Shown: positions 1 through 7,365, numbered from the stretch's first letter. The stretch: DNA of 7,366 nt from an uncultured Oscillospiraceae bacterium (GCA_902489595.1 CABUAS010000082.1:1-7366), one strand, 5' to 3'. Numbers and translations: made by a program. Notes: generated from the letters alone by a model not told the origin.

Positions 1-114
1 GTGTCCGGTGGACACCTCTGCGAAGCAGAAGCACCGACCGAGCCGACAGGTGAGACCTCCGCATTCTACGGTAATGTAATTACCATAACGTATTTAACTT
101 CGGCGTGGTTCTGA
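1..114 (+). other. GC-rich hairpin-dense segment with a short open frame, unidentified
   Basis: The first 60 bases are about 65% G+C, far above the AT-rich genes beside them. A frame is open from the window edge to a TGA at 112-114; it reads VSGGHLCEAEAPTEP near the start and ends YLTSAWF, and it has no visible ribosome binding site inside the window. The stretch also holds four small perfect inverted repeats: 1-6 with 10-15, 17-21 with 25-29, 70-75 with 79-84, and 105-109 with 114-118, each with a 3-4 base loop. A terminator on the same strand follows at once. It could be the 3' end of a coding gene, the end of a repeated or mobile element, or a structured RNA. I do not recognise a family and cannot choose between these. 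Confidence 0.35.
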
Positions 115-132
115 CCACTTTATCGACAGTCT

Positions 133-166
133 GACTAACACCACGGAGAAATCCGTGGTGTTAGTT
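133..166 (+). terminator. Rho-independent terminator with GAAA loop
   Basis: A perfect 13-bp stem (135-147 with 152-164) closes on a GAAA tetraloop at 148-151; A134-T165 and a G-U pair extend it. TTTT follows at 165-168, so the polarity fits a transcript coming from the left edge of the window. Read leftward it lies directly after the stop codon of the beta-propeller gene but has no T-run, so for that operon it may only stabilise the 3' end. Confidence 0.7.
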
Positions 167-1894
167 TTAATTCATATGAAACGGGTCGTTTCCCGAAATT
201 ACGGCGATGCCGACCGGACCCGTTTTGACATTGATTCCGCTGTAAAAACAGTAGTATCTGCTGTTTGCGTAAACAAGGCTTGAGCGGTAAAGTCCTTTGT
301 TATCCCAGTAATTTGTGCCTGATCTCGGATTTAGAATAACCCTTGCTTTAGAGTAGTTTTCATTATCTTTTGAAAATGCGTAATAAAGCGACATATGACC
401 GTGGTCGTCGTTTGTTTTAGGTGACGCCGACAGAAGCATTTCATATCCTTTAGGCGAGTGAATAACATCAAGATGCCAGTGTCGTATGTTCGGATTTTCA
501 TAATCAACATTTATTACTTTCGGGTCGGTCCATTTCAGACCGTCGGTGCTTTCATAATAATGAATAACATATCCCTGCCTAAGGTCGATTGCCCACATTT
601 TGTAAGTTCCGTTTTCATACACAAGAGCAGGGCTTAAAAAGTCGTGTTCATTAAGAACGCCTGTCATAGTGATTTCCTTGTCAGACCAGTGCACGCCGTC
701 TGTTGTTATCTTTCTGTATAACTTGACTTTCATATTTCTGTAGTCATAATCACGCCACCAGCATTCAAGCCGGTCTTTGTCGGAATTATAAACAAGTTCA
801 GTGTCTGAATGGTAACTTACGCCGTATTCGTAATCATCGGGAACAGGCTCAAGCGGATTTGAAAATCCTTTCGGAGTTTCCCATTTTTCAAGGTCGTTGC
901 TTGCTAAAATATGCGGATTTTCCCAGTAATCGTTGCAGTCTTCATACGGCGTGAAAGCACACCAGTATGTGTAGCCGTTCCATTTGTTTTCAAAATACTG
1001 AACAGACGGGTGATAATCAATCTGATTGCCGTATGCATTCGGCATTGTAAGTTCGCTTTTTGCATTGCCTGCAATACTTCTTACAATTATTCGGCACTTC
1101 GCTGTCATCATTCCTGCATATGCGTTTAATGTTGTTTCGCCCTCATTTAAGGCGGTGATTCTGCCTTCGTCAAGTTTTACAATATCGCTGTCGTCAACGG
1201 AATAATCAATTTTGATTTTATTTTTAATATCGCTGTCTGCCGTGCAGCTTATATGATGTGAAAGGTTTAGATATGTGCCTTTATCCATATAAAACGTATC
1301 TGAAGAAAAAGCAAGTTCCTGCGGCGTAGGTGCAACCGTAACATTAATTTCAGCCGTGCAGTTTGCAGATTTTGCCGTAATAACAGCACTTCCTGCGCCG
1401 ATACCTGTTATAACATTGTTTTCGGCAGTTACAATATTGCTGTCACTGCTTTCATATTCAATTTTTTCATTGCTGTAATACGGATTTAAAATCGGAATCA
1501 ATTCAAGTTTTTCATTCACATTGAGCGTTATATTATTGCTGTTGAATTTAATTGAAGATGTCAAAACAGTGCCGCTTATGATATTTCCGATTTTATCGGT
1601 TTTAACATAGCCCGATTTTACTTTATTGTCTGTAAAAACAACAATTTTGCTCCATTTTTCATCTGAAATAAGCACTTTTACTTTTGTGCCTTTGTCAGCA
1701 CTTGCACTCGGCAGACCGAGCGCACATGGTGAAGATTTTAATGTTATTTTGCTTTCTGCCGTGCCGAAAGACGGGACAGCAGCTGCTTTACTGTCAAAAT
1801 CTTTTCTGCTTACCGCCGATATTACAGATAAAATTATTCCGATTAATGCAATAATGGATATAATAGTTATGATTATTTTTGAATTTTTTTTCAT
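167..1894 (-). CDS. Exported SH3-like/Big_2 protein with GH43/GH32-like beta-propeller
   Basis: This 575-residue protein is predicted to act outside the cell. Residues 1-4 are basic, and 7-28 form a hydrophobic stretch that could be a signal peptide or an uncleaved anchor; no lipobox cysteine is seen. Residues about 50-105 resemble a bacterial SH3 domain (LPSAS near the start, GYVKTDKI at the end). Residues about 113-188 are a Big_2-type Ig-like domain, with the typical SSDSNIVT and GIGAGSAVITA strands; 192-273 look like a second, diverged copy (DDSDIVKLDEGRITALNEG). Residues about 283-575 form a propeller of repeated W/Y-rich blades, with HPSVQYF, ENPHILASNDLEKWE, HDFLSPALVYENGTYKMW, RHWHLD and YRSSLVYANSRYYCFYSG, as in GH43/GH32-like proteins. 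Carbohydrate binding or cleavage is inferred; the catalytic acids are not assigned. It is second in an operon, starting 10 bases after the preceding gene, with a good ribosome binding site. Confidence 0.8.
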   Translation of the reverse strand: MKKNSKIIITIISIIALIGIILSVISAVSRKDFDSKAAAVPSFGTAESKITLKSSPCALGLPSASADKGTKVKVLISDEKWSKIVVFTDNKVKSGYVKTDKIGNIISGTVLTSSIKFNSNNITLNVNEKLELIPILNPYYSNEKIEYESSDSNIVTAENNVITGIGAGSAVITAKSANCTAEINVTVAPTPQELAFSSDTFYMDKGTYLNLSHHISCTADSDIKNKIKIDYSVDDSDIVKLDEGRITALNEGETTLNAYAGMMTAKCRIIVRSIAGNAKSELTMPNAYGNQIDYHPSVQYFENKWNGYTYWCAFTPYEDCNDYWENPHILASNDLEKWETPKGFSNPLEPVPDDYEYGVSYHSDTELVYNSDKDRLECWWRDYDYRNMKVKLYRKITTDGVHWSDKEITMTGVLNEHDFLSPALVYENGTYKMWAIDLRQGYVIHYYESTDGLKWTDPKVINVDYENPNIRHWHLDVIHSPKGYEMLLSASPKTNDDHGHMSLYYAFSKDNENYSKARVILNPRSGTNYWDNKGLYRSSLVYANSRYYCFYSGINVKTGPVGIAVISGNDPFHMN

Positions 1895-1897
1895 TTT

Positions 1898-1906
1898 CTA
1901 CCTCTT
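1898..1906 (-). promoter_or_regulatory. Ribosome binding site overlapping the upstream stop codon
   Basis: On the minus strand AAGAGGTAG lies 3 bases before the ATG at 1894 and shares bases with the TAA stop of the TcaA-like gene (1905-1907). This supports the chosen start and suggests translational coupling of the two envelope genes. Confidence 0.7.
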
Positions 1907-3116
1907 AAAACCAGGCGTGTGCCGAAATGCCGCTGATGTACCATTCATCGCTGAGAATATATTTAACACCAAAATATCCGCTGCCGTTTCTGTTTTCCGA
2001 AATATCTTCTCCGCTCTCATTTTTGTATGTTACAGTGTAACTGTAAGTGAAATCGTATTTTACTTCGATTTCGTTTTTAGTTGTACTGCTGAGTTTCTTT
2101 TCAATATCTTCATACGGCTTTTTCAATGTGGATTCTTCAATTTTGAAATCCGAAACTGTGTAATTGCCCATAAAAACATCTTTTTTGAGTTTTTCAATAT
2201 CTTTATCAAAACCGCTGCTTTTATATGATTCAAGCAGTTTGTATTTGCTGAAATCCTCACTGCCGTTTATAACATCGGTGTAAAGCGATGTTATGTGCTC
2301 TTCAGTCTGCTTGCAGAGATTATTATAACATTCTTCAGAAATTTCGGGAGTAAAATCGCAGATATTTTCACCCTGCTTTACTTCAATCATTTCTTCAATT
2401 TCATTGCAGTACGGATTTACAATGCGAATATCATTTGTATCCGCAAAGGTGTAGCCGATTTCGTAAATACAGGTATTATTTTCGTATTTTGGTTCATTAA
2501 ATTTAATGCCTCTTACATAAATCTCGGTCGAAGCAGGTACTGTTATTTTAAGCGAGGCAAAGCAGTTCTGGCTCGGCAGTATGCCGTATGTTGCAAGTTT
2601 GCCTGCTTTATTATTCGTCTTTTCTGCGGTAAGATAAAATGTTCCGCCGGTGCCGTCCTCGAGAACATAATTAACACTGTAAAAAATACGGCCTGATTTT
2701 GGGCTGTAACTGTCTTCAGTATCTTTATTAATTTCAAAATCAATAATTTTTCCCGGTGCTAATGCCATTTCATTTGCATTTTCTTTGCAGAAGTTTATAT
2801 ATGTTTCATCATAAATGGGTGTGTCTTTATCAAAATAAAGCCGTGAATATGATTCTTTCCATTCGGCATTATTTATTTCATTAACATATTTTTTTACAAG
2901 CCGTTCAGGGTTGTGCGACGGGGCTGTAAAAAGATAAATGCAAATTACGGCAATTACCGCCAACACTACAACGCCTGCCGTGCCGAATATTTTTATCGCT
3001 GTATTTTTCTTTTTGTTTTTTGCTGTTTTCGCCGCTTTTTCAGATTGTTTTTGCTCAAGTTCCTGCTCTGAAAGTGCAGGCGTTTCAAACACTTCAAAAT
3101 TAAAATTGTTTTCCAT
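1905..3116 (-). CDS. Single-pass membrane protein with TcaA-like extracellular domains
   Basis: This 403-residue protein has a charged cytoplasmic N-terminus (1-42, rich in K, E and Q), one transmembrane helix at about 43-65 (IFGTAGVVVLAVIAVICIYL) and a large outer part. Residues about 68-180 begin PERLVKKYVNEINNAEWKES and look like an NTF2-like domain of the kind found in TcaA and PBP2a N-termini. Residues about 186-255 (ITVPASTEIYVRG onward) resemble the small beta domain that follows in TcaA-like proteins. Residues about 258-403 look like a second NTF2-like domain, with an alternating strand pattern near YDFTYSYTVTYKNESG. The N-terminal zinc ribbon of classical TcaA/YvbJ is absent. The match is from layout and local pattern only, so the exact family is uncertain. 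It is first in its operon, with GAGGT 4 bases before the ATG, and probably acts at the membrane-wall interface. No enzymatic motif is seen. Confidence 0.7.
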   Translation of the reverse strand: MENNFNFEVFETPALSEQELEQKQSEKAAKTAKNKKKNTAIKIFGTAGVVVLAVIAVICIYLFTAPSHNPERLVKKYVNEINNAEWKESYSRLYFDKDTPIYDETYINFCKENANEMALAPGKIIDFEINKDTEDSYSPKSGRIFYSVNYVLEDGTGGTFYLTAEKTNNKAGKLATYGILPSQNCFASLKITVPASTEIYVRGIKFNEPKYENNTCIYEIGYTFADTNDIRIVNPYCNEIEEMIEVKQGENICDFTPEISEECYNNLCKQTEEHITSLYTDVINGSEDFSKYKLLESYKSSGFDKDIEKLKKDVFMGNYTVSDFKIEESTLKKPYEDIEKKLSSTTKNEIEVKYDFTYSYTVTYKNESGEDISENRNGSGYFGVKYILSDEWYISGISAHAWF

Positions 3117-3156
3117 TTTTACCTCATTGCTGTATTATTTTATGTAGTACAGTTAT

Positions 3157-3185
3157 AGCATATCATAATGTATAATTAAAGTCAA
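3157..3185 (-). promoter_or_regulatory. Sigma-A-type promoter for the envelope operon
   Basis: On the minus strand a -35 TTGACT (3180-3185) and a -10 TATGCT (3157-3162) are separated by exactly 17 bases. Transcription would start near 3150, giving a leader of about 35 bases before the ATG at 3116. An 11-base inverted repeat (CTGCT, C, AGCAG at 3189-3199) sits just upstream of the -35 and could be an operator. Confidence 0.6.
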
Positions 3186-3316
3186 TGACTGCTCAGCAGA
3201 ACAACTAATATTAATTACTATATATATTATAGCGGACATTTTGAGCAAATTAAATGTTTTTAATCAAAAAATAATTGAAATTTAATAAAAAATTTGCTAT
3301 TGTATAAAAGCAGTCA
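3186..3316. repeat. Inverted 8-base repeat shared by the two divergent promoters
   Basis: TGACTGCT at 3186-3193 is the reverse complement of AGCAGTCA at 3309-3316. The left copy adjoins the -35 of the leftward promoter; the right copy covers the expected start of the rightward transcript. Read in each gene's own direction, the match extends to 10 of 11 bases (AGCAGTCA, then T or G, then TG). It may be a shared regulator site, or chance at this length. Confidence 0.3.
3275..3303 (+). promoter_or_regulatory. Sigma-A-type promoter for the nucleotidyltransferase gene
   Basis: A -35 TTGAAA (3275-3280) and a -10 TATTGT (3298-3303) are 17 bases apart, with A/T-rich DNA upstream that could act as an UP element. 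The transcript would start near 3310, about 44 bases before the ATG at 3354. Confidence 0.6.
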
Positions 3317-3353
3317 GTGTGTATGCAAAATTAATTTTTAAGGCGGTGGGAAA

Positions 3354-4547
3354 ATGAGCGAAAAAGAATATTTTATATATCTGCTTTCCTGCCATCTGAA
3401 CGGCGAAAAGCCAAAGGGTCAAAGCGATATTGACTGGAAAGAAGTTTATAACCTGTCAAAAAAACACAGCGTTACAGGTATTATTATGACCGAAATCAGG
3501 CAGCTTGATAAGCAGTATCAGCCTGAAAAAGAAATATATTCTGCGTTTAATCAGAATTTAGGCTACACTATTCAGGCGTATGAGACAAAAATTTCTGCCA
3601 TTGCCGAACTTCTGTCTGTTCTGACTGAGGCAGAAATACCTCATCTTCTTGTTAAAGGTGCAGTTCTCAGGAATATGTATCCCGAACCTGCCCTCAGAAC
3701 AAGCGGCGACACTGATGTGGTTGTGAAAGACTGCGATTTTATGAGAGCTGTTGATGTTCTTGCCCAAAACGGATTTGAAACAGAAAGTATCGAAGGGTAT
3801 GTTGCAACAACTTTGCTTGGCGGCGAACGTTTTGAAATTCACGCCGAACTTGAAAGTATTAATGTGCAGAGTAAAATTTATTTTTCTACGCCTTTTGATG
3901 ATATAAGCGAGTGCAGCGGTTTTACTTACAAACTTATGCCTGTATATCATCTGATTTATGTTATAACCCATATTGCACATCATATGAAAATCGGCGGCGC
4001 AGGCATAAGAATGATTATGGATATTGATGTTATTGTGCGAAATTATCCGAATCTTGATTATCAGCTTTTCTGGAATGTGTGCCGTAATATCCGTATTGAA
4101 AAAACGGCTGATACTCTTTTTGCGCTTTGTATAAAATGGTTTGGCACTCCCGTGCAGGCTGATTTTTCTTTTGATACAGAAGATAATCTCGATTTTTATA
4201 ATGATTTGTGCAGTATGATTCTTGACGGTGGAACATTCGGCTTTTATAACGGCGGAATCGGCAAAGATCATCTTGAGCGCAGTATAGGCAAAAACGGCAG
4301 GGCTACTTTTTTTACATCGCTGAAAGCGCTTGTTCTTTGGATTTTTCCGTCGCCCGAATATATGAAAGGCTGTTTTCTTTATGCCCGAAAGCACCCTGTG
4401 CTTATTCCTTTTGCGTGGTTTCACAGGCTTTTCAAAGCACTGTTTGTTCATAACAAAAAATCCTCAGGCAATTTAAAGGAAATATTTACAGGTAAAGAAG
4501 TAAGTGAAAAACAGCACCAACTCCTCACCGAACTTGAACTCAAATAA
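3354..4547 (+). CDS. Nucleotidyltransferase family protein (NTP_transf_5 type)
   Basis: This 397-residue protein is predicted to be a soluble member of the nucleotidyltransferase-fold superfamily. The key region is residues 97-126: HLLVKGAVLRNMYPEP, then R115, then SGDTDVVVKD, holding the Lys-Gly (101-102) and Asp-x-Asp pair (D119, D121) expected to bind metal and nucleotide. A third acidic site may be E161 or E165 in FEIHAE. Residues about 198-228 (HLIYVITHIAHHM, then IRMIMDIDVIV) match the helical part seen in this family. The substrate is not known; relatives occur beside peptide-natural-product and surface-glycan genes, but nothing of that kind is nearby. The start is supported by AGGCGGTG at 3341-3348, with good spacing. 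It has its own promoter and terminator, so it is probably transcribed alone. Family assignment is fairly sure; function is not. Confidence 0.8.
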   Translation: MSEKEYFIYLLSCHLNGEKPKGQSDIDWKEVYNLSKKHSVTGIIMTEIRQLDKQYQPEKEIYSAFNQNLGYTIQAYETKISAIAELLSVLTEAEIPHLLVKGAVLRNMYPEPALRTSGDTDVVVKDCDFMRAVDVLAQNGFETESIEGYVATTLLGGERFEIHAELESINVQSKIYFSTPFDDISECSGFTYKLMPVYHLIYVITHIAHHMKIGGAGIRMIMDIDVIVRNYPNLDYQLFWNVCRNIRIEKTADTLFALCIKWFGTPVQADFSFDTEDNLDFYNDLCSMILDGGTFGFYNGGIGKDHLERSIGKNGRATFFTSLKALVLWIFPSPEYMKGCFLYARKHPVLIPFAWFHRLFKALFVHNKKSSGNLKEIFTGKEVSEKQHQLLTELELK

Positions 4548-4575
4548 GATATATTTAATGTATATAATATAAATT

Positions 4576-4619
4576 AAAAGATGCAGAGCAAAAAAATTGA
4601 TTGCTCTGCATCTTTTTTT
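4576..4619 (+). terminator. Strong bidirectional Rho-independent terminator
   Basis: A perfect 16-bp stem (4576-4591 with 4601-4616) has a 9-base loop and runs into seven T residues on the plus strand (4613-4619), ending the nucleotidyltransferase transcript. On the minus strand the stem is followed by TTTTAATTT, so it can also end the flavoenzyme operon, whose stop codon lies at 4621-4623. The convergent genes thus share one terminator. Confidence 0.9.
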
Positions 4620-4620
4620 G

Positions 4621-6216
4621 TTAATGTTCATCCTCCAAAACAGCGTGGGCGCATTTTATGCCGTCTACTGCCGCCGAAACAATTCCGCCTGCATATCCTG
4701 CGCCTTCACCGCACGGGTAAACGCCTCGGATATTGCACTGCATAATATCATCTCGTAAAATTCTTACCGAACTTGAGCTTCTTGTTTCGGGCGCAGTCAG
4801 CACTGCGTCATAAAGGTTAAATCCGTTCAGCTTTTTGTCCATCTCAATTATTGCAGACTTCATTGTAGCCGAAACTTTTTCGGGCAGACATTCGTCAAGA
4901 TTTGTAAGCGTAACGCCCGTCGGGCAGGTCGGATTTACATTGCCGAGTACCGTGCTTTTTTCGCCTTTAAGAAAATCGCCTACCAACTGTGCAGGTGCAC
5001 GGTAGTCAGAACCTGCAAGTTTAAACGCCGTGTTTTCAATCTGCCGCTGATAGTAAATGCCTGCAAGCGGGTGTTCACTCGGAAAATCTTTAGGTTCAAT
5101 CCCTACAAGCAGTGCGCTGTTTGCGTTTTCACCGTCTCTTGCAAGTGAACTCATTCCGTTTACAATAACGCCCTCTTTTTCGCTTGCTGCCGCAACAACC
5201 GTTCCGCCCGGGCACATACAGAATGTATATGCTCCTCTTTCGTGCAGACCATGGCAGGCAAGTTTATAGTCAGCCGCACCGAGTTTCGGGTGCTCCGCAA
5301 ATCTGCCGTACTGTGCTTTGTTTATAAGGCTTTGCGGATGTTCAATCCTTGCGCCTACCGAAAAAGGTTTCTGCATAATTTCAACACCGAGGTTATAGAG
5401 CATTTCAACAGTATCTCTTGCACTGTGACCTATTGCCATAATAATGCTGTCTGCCTCAATGTCATATATTTTGCTTTTGTTTGAATAAGTTAGTCCCTGC
5501 ACAAAATTGTTATAGACAATCAGTTTTTCAAGTTTACATTCGAGTTTTACTTCGCCGCCGAGTTTTTCAATTTTTTTTCGTATGTTTTTAACTACAACGG
5601 CAAGCCTGTCCGTGCCGATATGCGGCTTTGACGAATACAGAATTTCTTCGGGTGCGCCTGCCTCGTAAAGCTCATCAAGCACTTTTCGTATGAACGGACT
5701 TTTTATTCCCGTTGTCAGTTTACCGTCTGAAAAAGTGCCTGCACCGCCCTCGCCGAACTGCACATTGGATTCTTCGTCAAGCTTCCTTTTTGCCCAGAAT
5801 TCGTTAACATCTTTTTGCCTTGAGTCAATATCCTTGCCTCTTTCAAATATAATCGGGTGCAGTCCTGCCTCTGCAAGAATAAGTCCTGCAAGCATACCTG
5901 CAGGACCGAAGCCGACTACAACGGGTCTGAATTTTGATATTCTTTTGTTTTCGGGCATTTCATATTTATAAGGCTTTGCAAGCACTGCCTTGCCTGATTT
6001 GCATTTAGATATTATCTGCGCCTCGTCAAGCGACAGCGTTACATCAACCGAATATGTGAAATGAACATCGTCTTTTTTTCTTGCGTCAACGCTTTTTTTG
6101 AAAATTGTAAGGCTTTTTATATATTTTCCGTTGATTTTTAAAATTTTTGAAACTTTTTGTTTCAGCAATGATTCTTCTTCGTCAAGAGCCAGTTTTATTT
6201 CATTAATTCTTATCAT
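4621..6216 (-). CDS. FAD-dependent dehydrogenase, COG2509 type
   Basis: This 531-residue flavoprotein is a predicted cytoplasmic NAD(P)/FAD-dependent oxidoreductase with unknown substrate. Residues 1-95 form a small alpha/beta N-terminal domain (IRINEIKLALDEEES). The dinucleotide-binding motif GFGPAG is at 102-107, ending in an acidic residue in IIFERG that should hold the FAD ribose. Family signatures follow: FGEGGAGTFSDGKL (154-167), FCMCPGG (332-338, two cysteines that could be redox active), NPTCPTGV (428-435) and PCGEGAGYAGGIVSAAVDG (501-519) near the C-terminus. Length fits full-size members. I chose the ATG at 6216 because it forms an ATGA overlap with the preceding gene's stop and begins MIRINEIKLAL, the natural domain start; a start at 6261 would add 15 basic residues and a long overlap. 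The ribosome binding site is weak, so translation probably depends on coupling. Confidence 0.88.
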   Translation of the reverse strand: MIRINEIKLALDEEESLLKQKVSKILKINGKYIKSLTIFKKSVDARKKDDVHFTYSVDVTLSLDEAQIISKCKSGKAVLAKPYKYEMPENKRISKFRPVVVGFGPAGMLAGLILAEAGLHPIIFERGKDIDSRQKDVNEFWAKRKLDEESNVQFGEGGAGTFSDGKLTTGIKSPFIRKVLDELYEAGAPEEILYSSKPHIGTDRLAVVVKNIRKKIEKLGGEVKLECKLEKLIVYNNFVQGLTYSNKSKIYDIEADSIIMAIGHSARDTVEMLYNLGVEIMQKPFSVGARIEHPQSLINKAQYGRFAEHPKLGAADYKLACHGLHERGAYTFCMCPGGTVVAAASEKEGVIVNGMSSLARDGENANSALLVGIEPKDFPSEHPLAGIYYQRQIENTAFKLAGSDYRAPAQLVGDFLKGEKSTVLGNVNPTCPTGVTLTNLDECLPEKVSATMKSAIIEMDKKLNGFNLYDAVLTAPETRSSSSVRILRDDIMQCNIRGVYPCGEGAGYAGGIVSAAVDGIKCAHAVLEDEH

Positions 6217-7310
6217 TTTCTTTTTGCGATTTCCTTTGCTGCTCTTATTGCACTGTGCCATGCGAAGTCAAGATTGTATCCGCCGCACGGAAAACTTTCG
6301 TCAAGAAGTTCGCCGCATATAAAAAGGTTGGGAACGATTGTTGACTGATAGTTTTTGTCCACCTCGTCTACAGGTACTCCGCCGTATGTAACCTGGGCGT
6401 ATTTATAACCCTTTGTGCCTGTAATAATGTGACGCCATTTTTTTGCTATAACGGGTACTGCCTCTTTGTCACCTTTAACCTGCTTTGTTATAATATCGTC
6501 AATGGCAGTGCCCAAAATGCCTTTAAGACTGCCGTATTTTTGCTGATGTTCTTTCAGTTCATCTGTTGTCATTTCGGGTACAAGGTCAAGCGTCAGCAGG
6601 CATTTTTTCGGATCTTCCGATATAAAATTGCGTGCAGCGAAAGCAGAAAGGTTCATTACGGCAATTCCCGAAAATCCGTAATTTGTAAACAGTACTTCGC
6701 CTGTTTCCTTGCTTGCGATTTTACCGTTTATTTCAAGCTGCACTGTGCATCTTGTGCGTGTGCCTGTAATCATTCGGGGGTATCTGCTGCTTGATTCAAG
6801 CTGAACAAGGGCGGGGCAGAGCGGCGTTACGGTGTGGCCGAGTTTTTCAAGAATTCTGTAGCCGCTGCCGTTTGAGCCGAGATTCGGCTGTGCTTTGCCG
6901 CCTGCGCATATTGCAATTTTGTCTGCATTATATGTGCCTTTGCTTGTGCGTACTGTTAAATCGGGCGAAACAGATGTTACTTCACAGTCGGTAACAATTT
7001 CAATGCCGTAGTTCCGGCAGGCGTCAAGGAGCGTTTCAAGAACCGTTTCGGATTTCAGTGAATAGGGATAATATCTGCCGTCTTCGTTTCGCATTATAAG
7101 ACCTATTGATTTGAAAAAGTTTATCGCCTCAACAGAGTTTTTGGCTCTTTCATTTGTTATATTGCATCTGCCGTTGCCTGTTGCAAGAATTTTTCTGCCG
7201 GGTTCAGGCAGCCTTTCAAGAATTGTTACATTCGCCGTTTTATTTTTTTGCTTTATTCTTATTGCACAAGCAAGTCCCGATGCACCTGCGCCTATAATAA
7301 TAACATTCAT
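6213..7310 (-). CDS. BaiN/HI0933-type FAD-dependent oxidoreductase, short form
   Basis: This 365-residue protein is a predicted cytoplasmic flavoprotein of the aminoacetone-oxidase/BaiN/HI0933 family. The FAD motif IIIGAGASGLACAI is at 4-17, the family signature GRKILATGNGRCNITN at 38-53, DGRYYPYSLKSETVL at 77-91, a second FAD site ICAGGKAQPNLGSNGSG at 134-150, and the C-terminal TYGGVPVDEVDK (308-319) and FICGELLDESFPCGGYNLDFAW (330-351). Relatives usually have about 400 residues or more; here the stretch between CNITN and FFKSIGL is only about 12 residues, so a short segment seems lost. Substrate is unknown; some relatives act on bile acid intermediates, but that cannot be read from sequence. 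The ATG at 7310 places the FAD motif at the N-terminus as usual; a TTG at 7355 in the same frame is less likely. No well-spaced ribosome binding site is seen (GGGAG lies 15 bases upstream). Confidence 0.85.
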   Translation of the reverse strand: MNVIIIGAGASGLACAIRIKQKNKTANVTILERLPEPGRKILATGNGRCNITNERAKNSVEAINFFKSIGLIMRNEDGRYYPYSLKSETVLETLLDACRNYGIEIVTDCEVTSVSPDLTVRTSKGTYNADKIAICAGGKAQPNLGSNGSGYRILEKLGHTVTPLCPALVQLESSSRYPRMITGTRTRCTVQLEINGKIASKETGEVLFTNYGFSGIAVMNLSAFAARNFISEDPKKCLLTLDLVPEMTTDELKEHQQKYGSLKGILGTAIDDIITKQVKGDKEAVPVIAKKWRHIITGTKGYKYAQVTYGGVPVDEVDKNYQSTIVPNLFICGELLDESFPCGGYNLDFAWHSAIRAAKEIAKRK

Positions 7311-7359
7311 ACCTGTTTTCAGAATCTCCCGATAATAATTTGTTAAAATATGCAAGTTT

Positions 7360-7365
7360 ACTATA
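7360..7365 (-). promoter_or_regulatory. Possible -10 box for the flavoenzyme operon
   Basis: On the minus strand TATAGT would give a start near 7353 and a leader of about 43 bases before the ATG at 7310. Its -35 would lie beyond the window edge, so this is only a suggestion; the genes could equally belong to a longer operon. Confidence 0.25.

Noticed and set aside
1626..2228. 200-codon plus-strand open frame with hydrophobic stretches
   Set aside because: It spans the junction of two well-supported minus-strand genes and is the antisense of their coding sequence; its membrane-like look comes from reading Lys/Glu codons backwards as Phe/Leu.
3117..3353. Possible small gene or riboswitch in the divergent region
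   Set aside because: The AT-rich sequence is accounted for by two promoters and short leaders; no conserved aptamer-like structure or credible small open frame with a ribosome binding site was seen.
3558..4451. Long open frame of 297 codons on the minus strand, opposite the nucleotidyltransferase gene
   Set aside because: It lies fully antisense to a gene with clear family motifs, promoter and ribosome binding site. Its product is a low-complexity mix of K, I, F, H and N with no recognisable domain.
6217..6261. Upstream start adding 15 residues to the COG2509-type enzyme
   Set aside because: The added residues are out-of-frame readthrough of the preceding gene's end, with no ribosome binding site; the ATG at 6216 fits both the domain start and the ATGA overlap.
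7311..7355. TTG start at 7355 for the BaiN-type enzyme
   Set aside because: It would put 15 unmatched residues before the FAD motif, and no ribosome binding site is visible before it; the ATG at 7310 is preferred.
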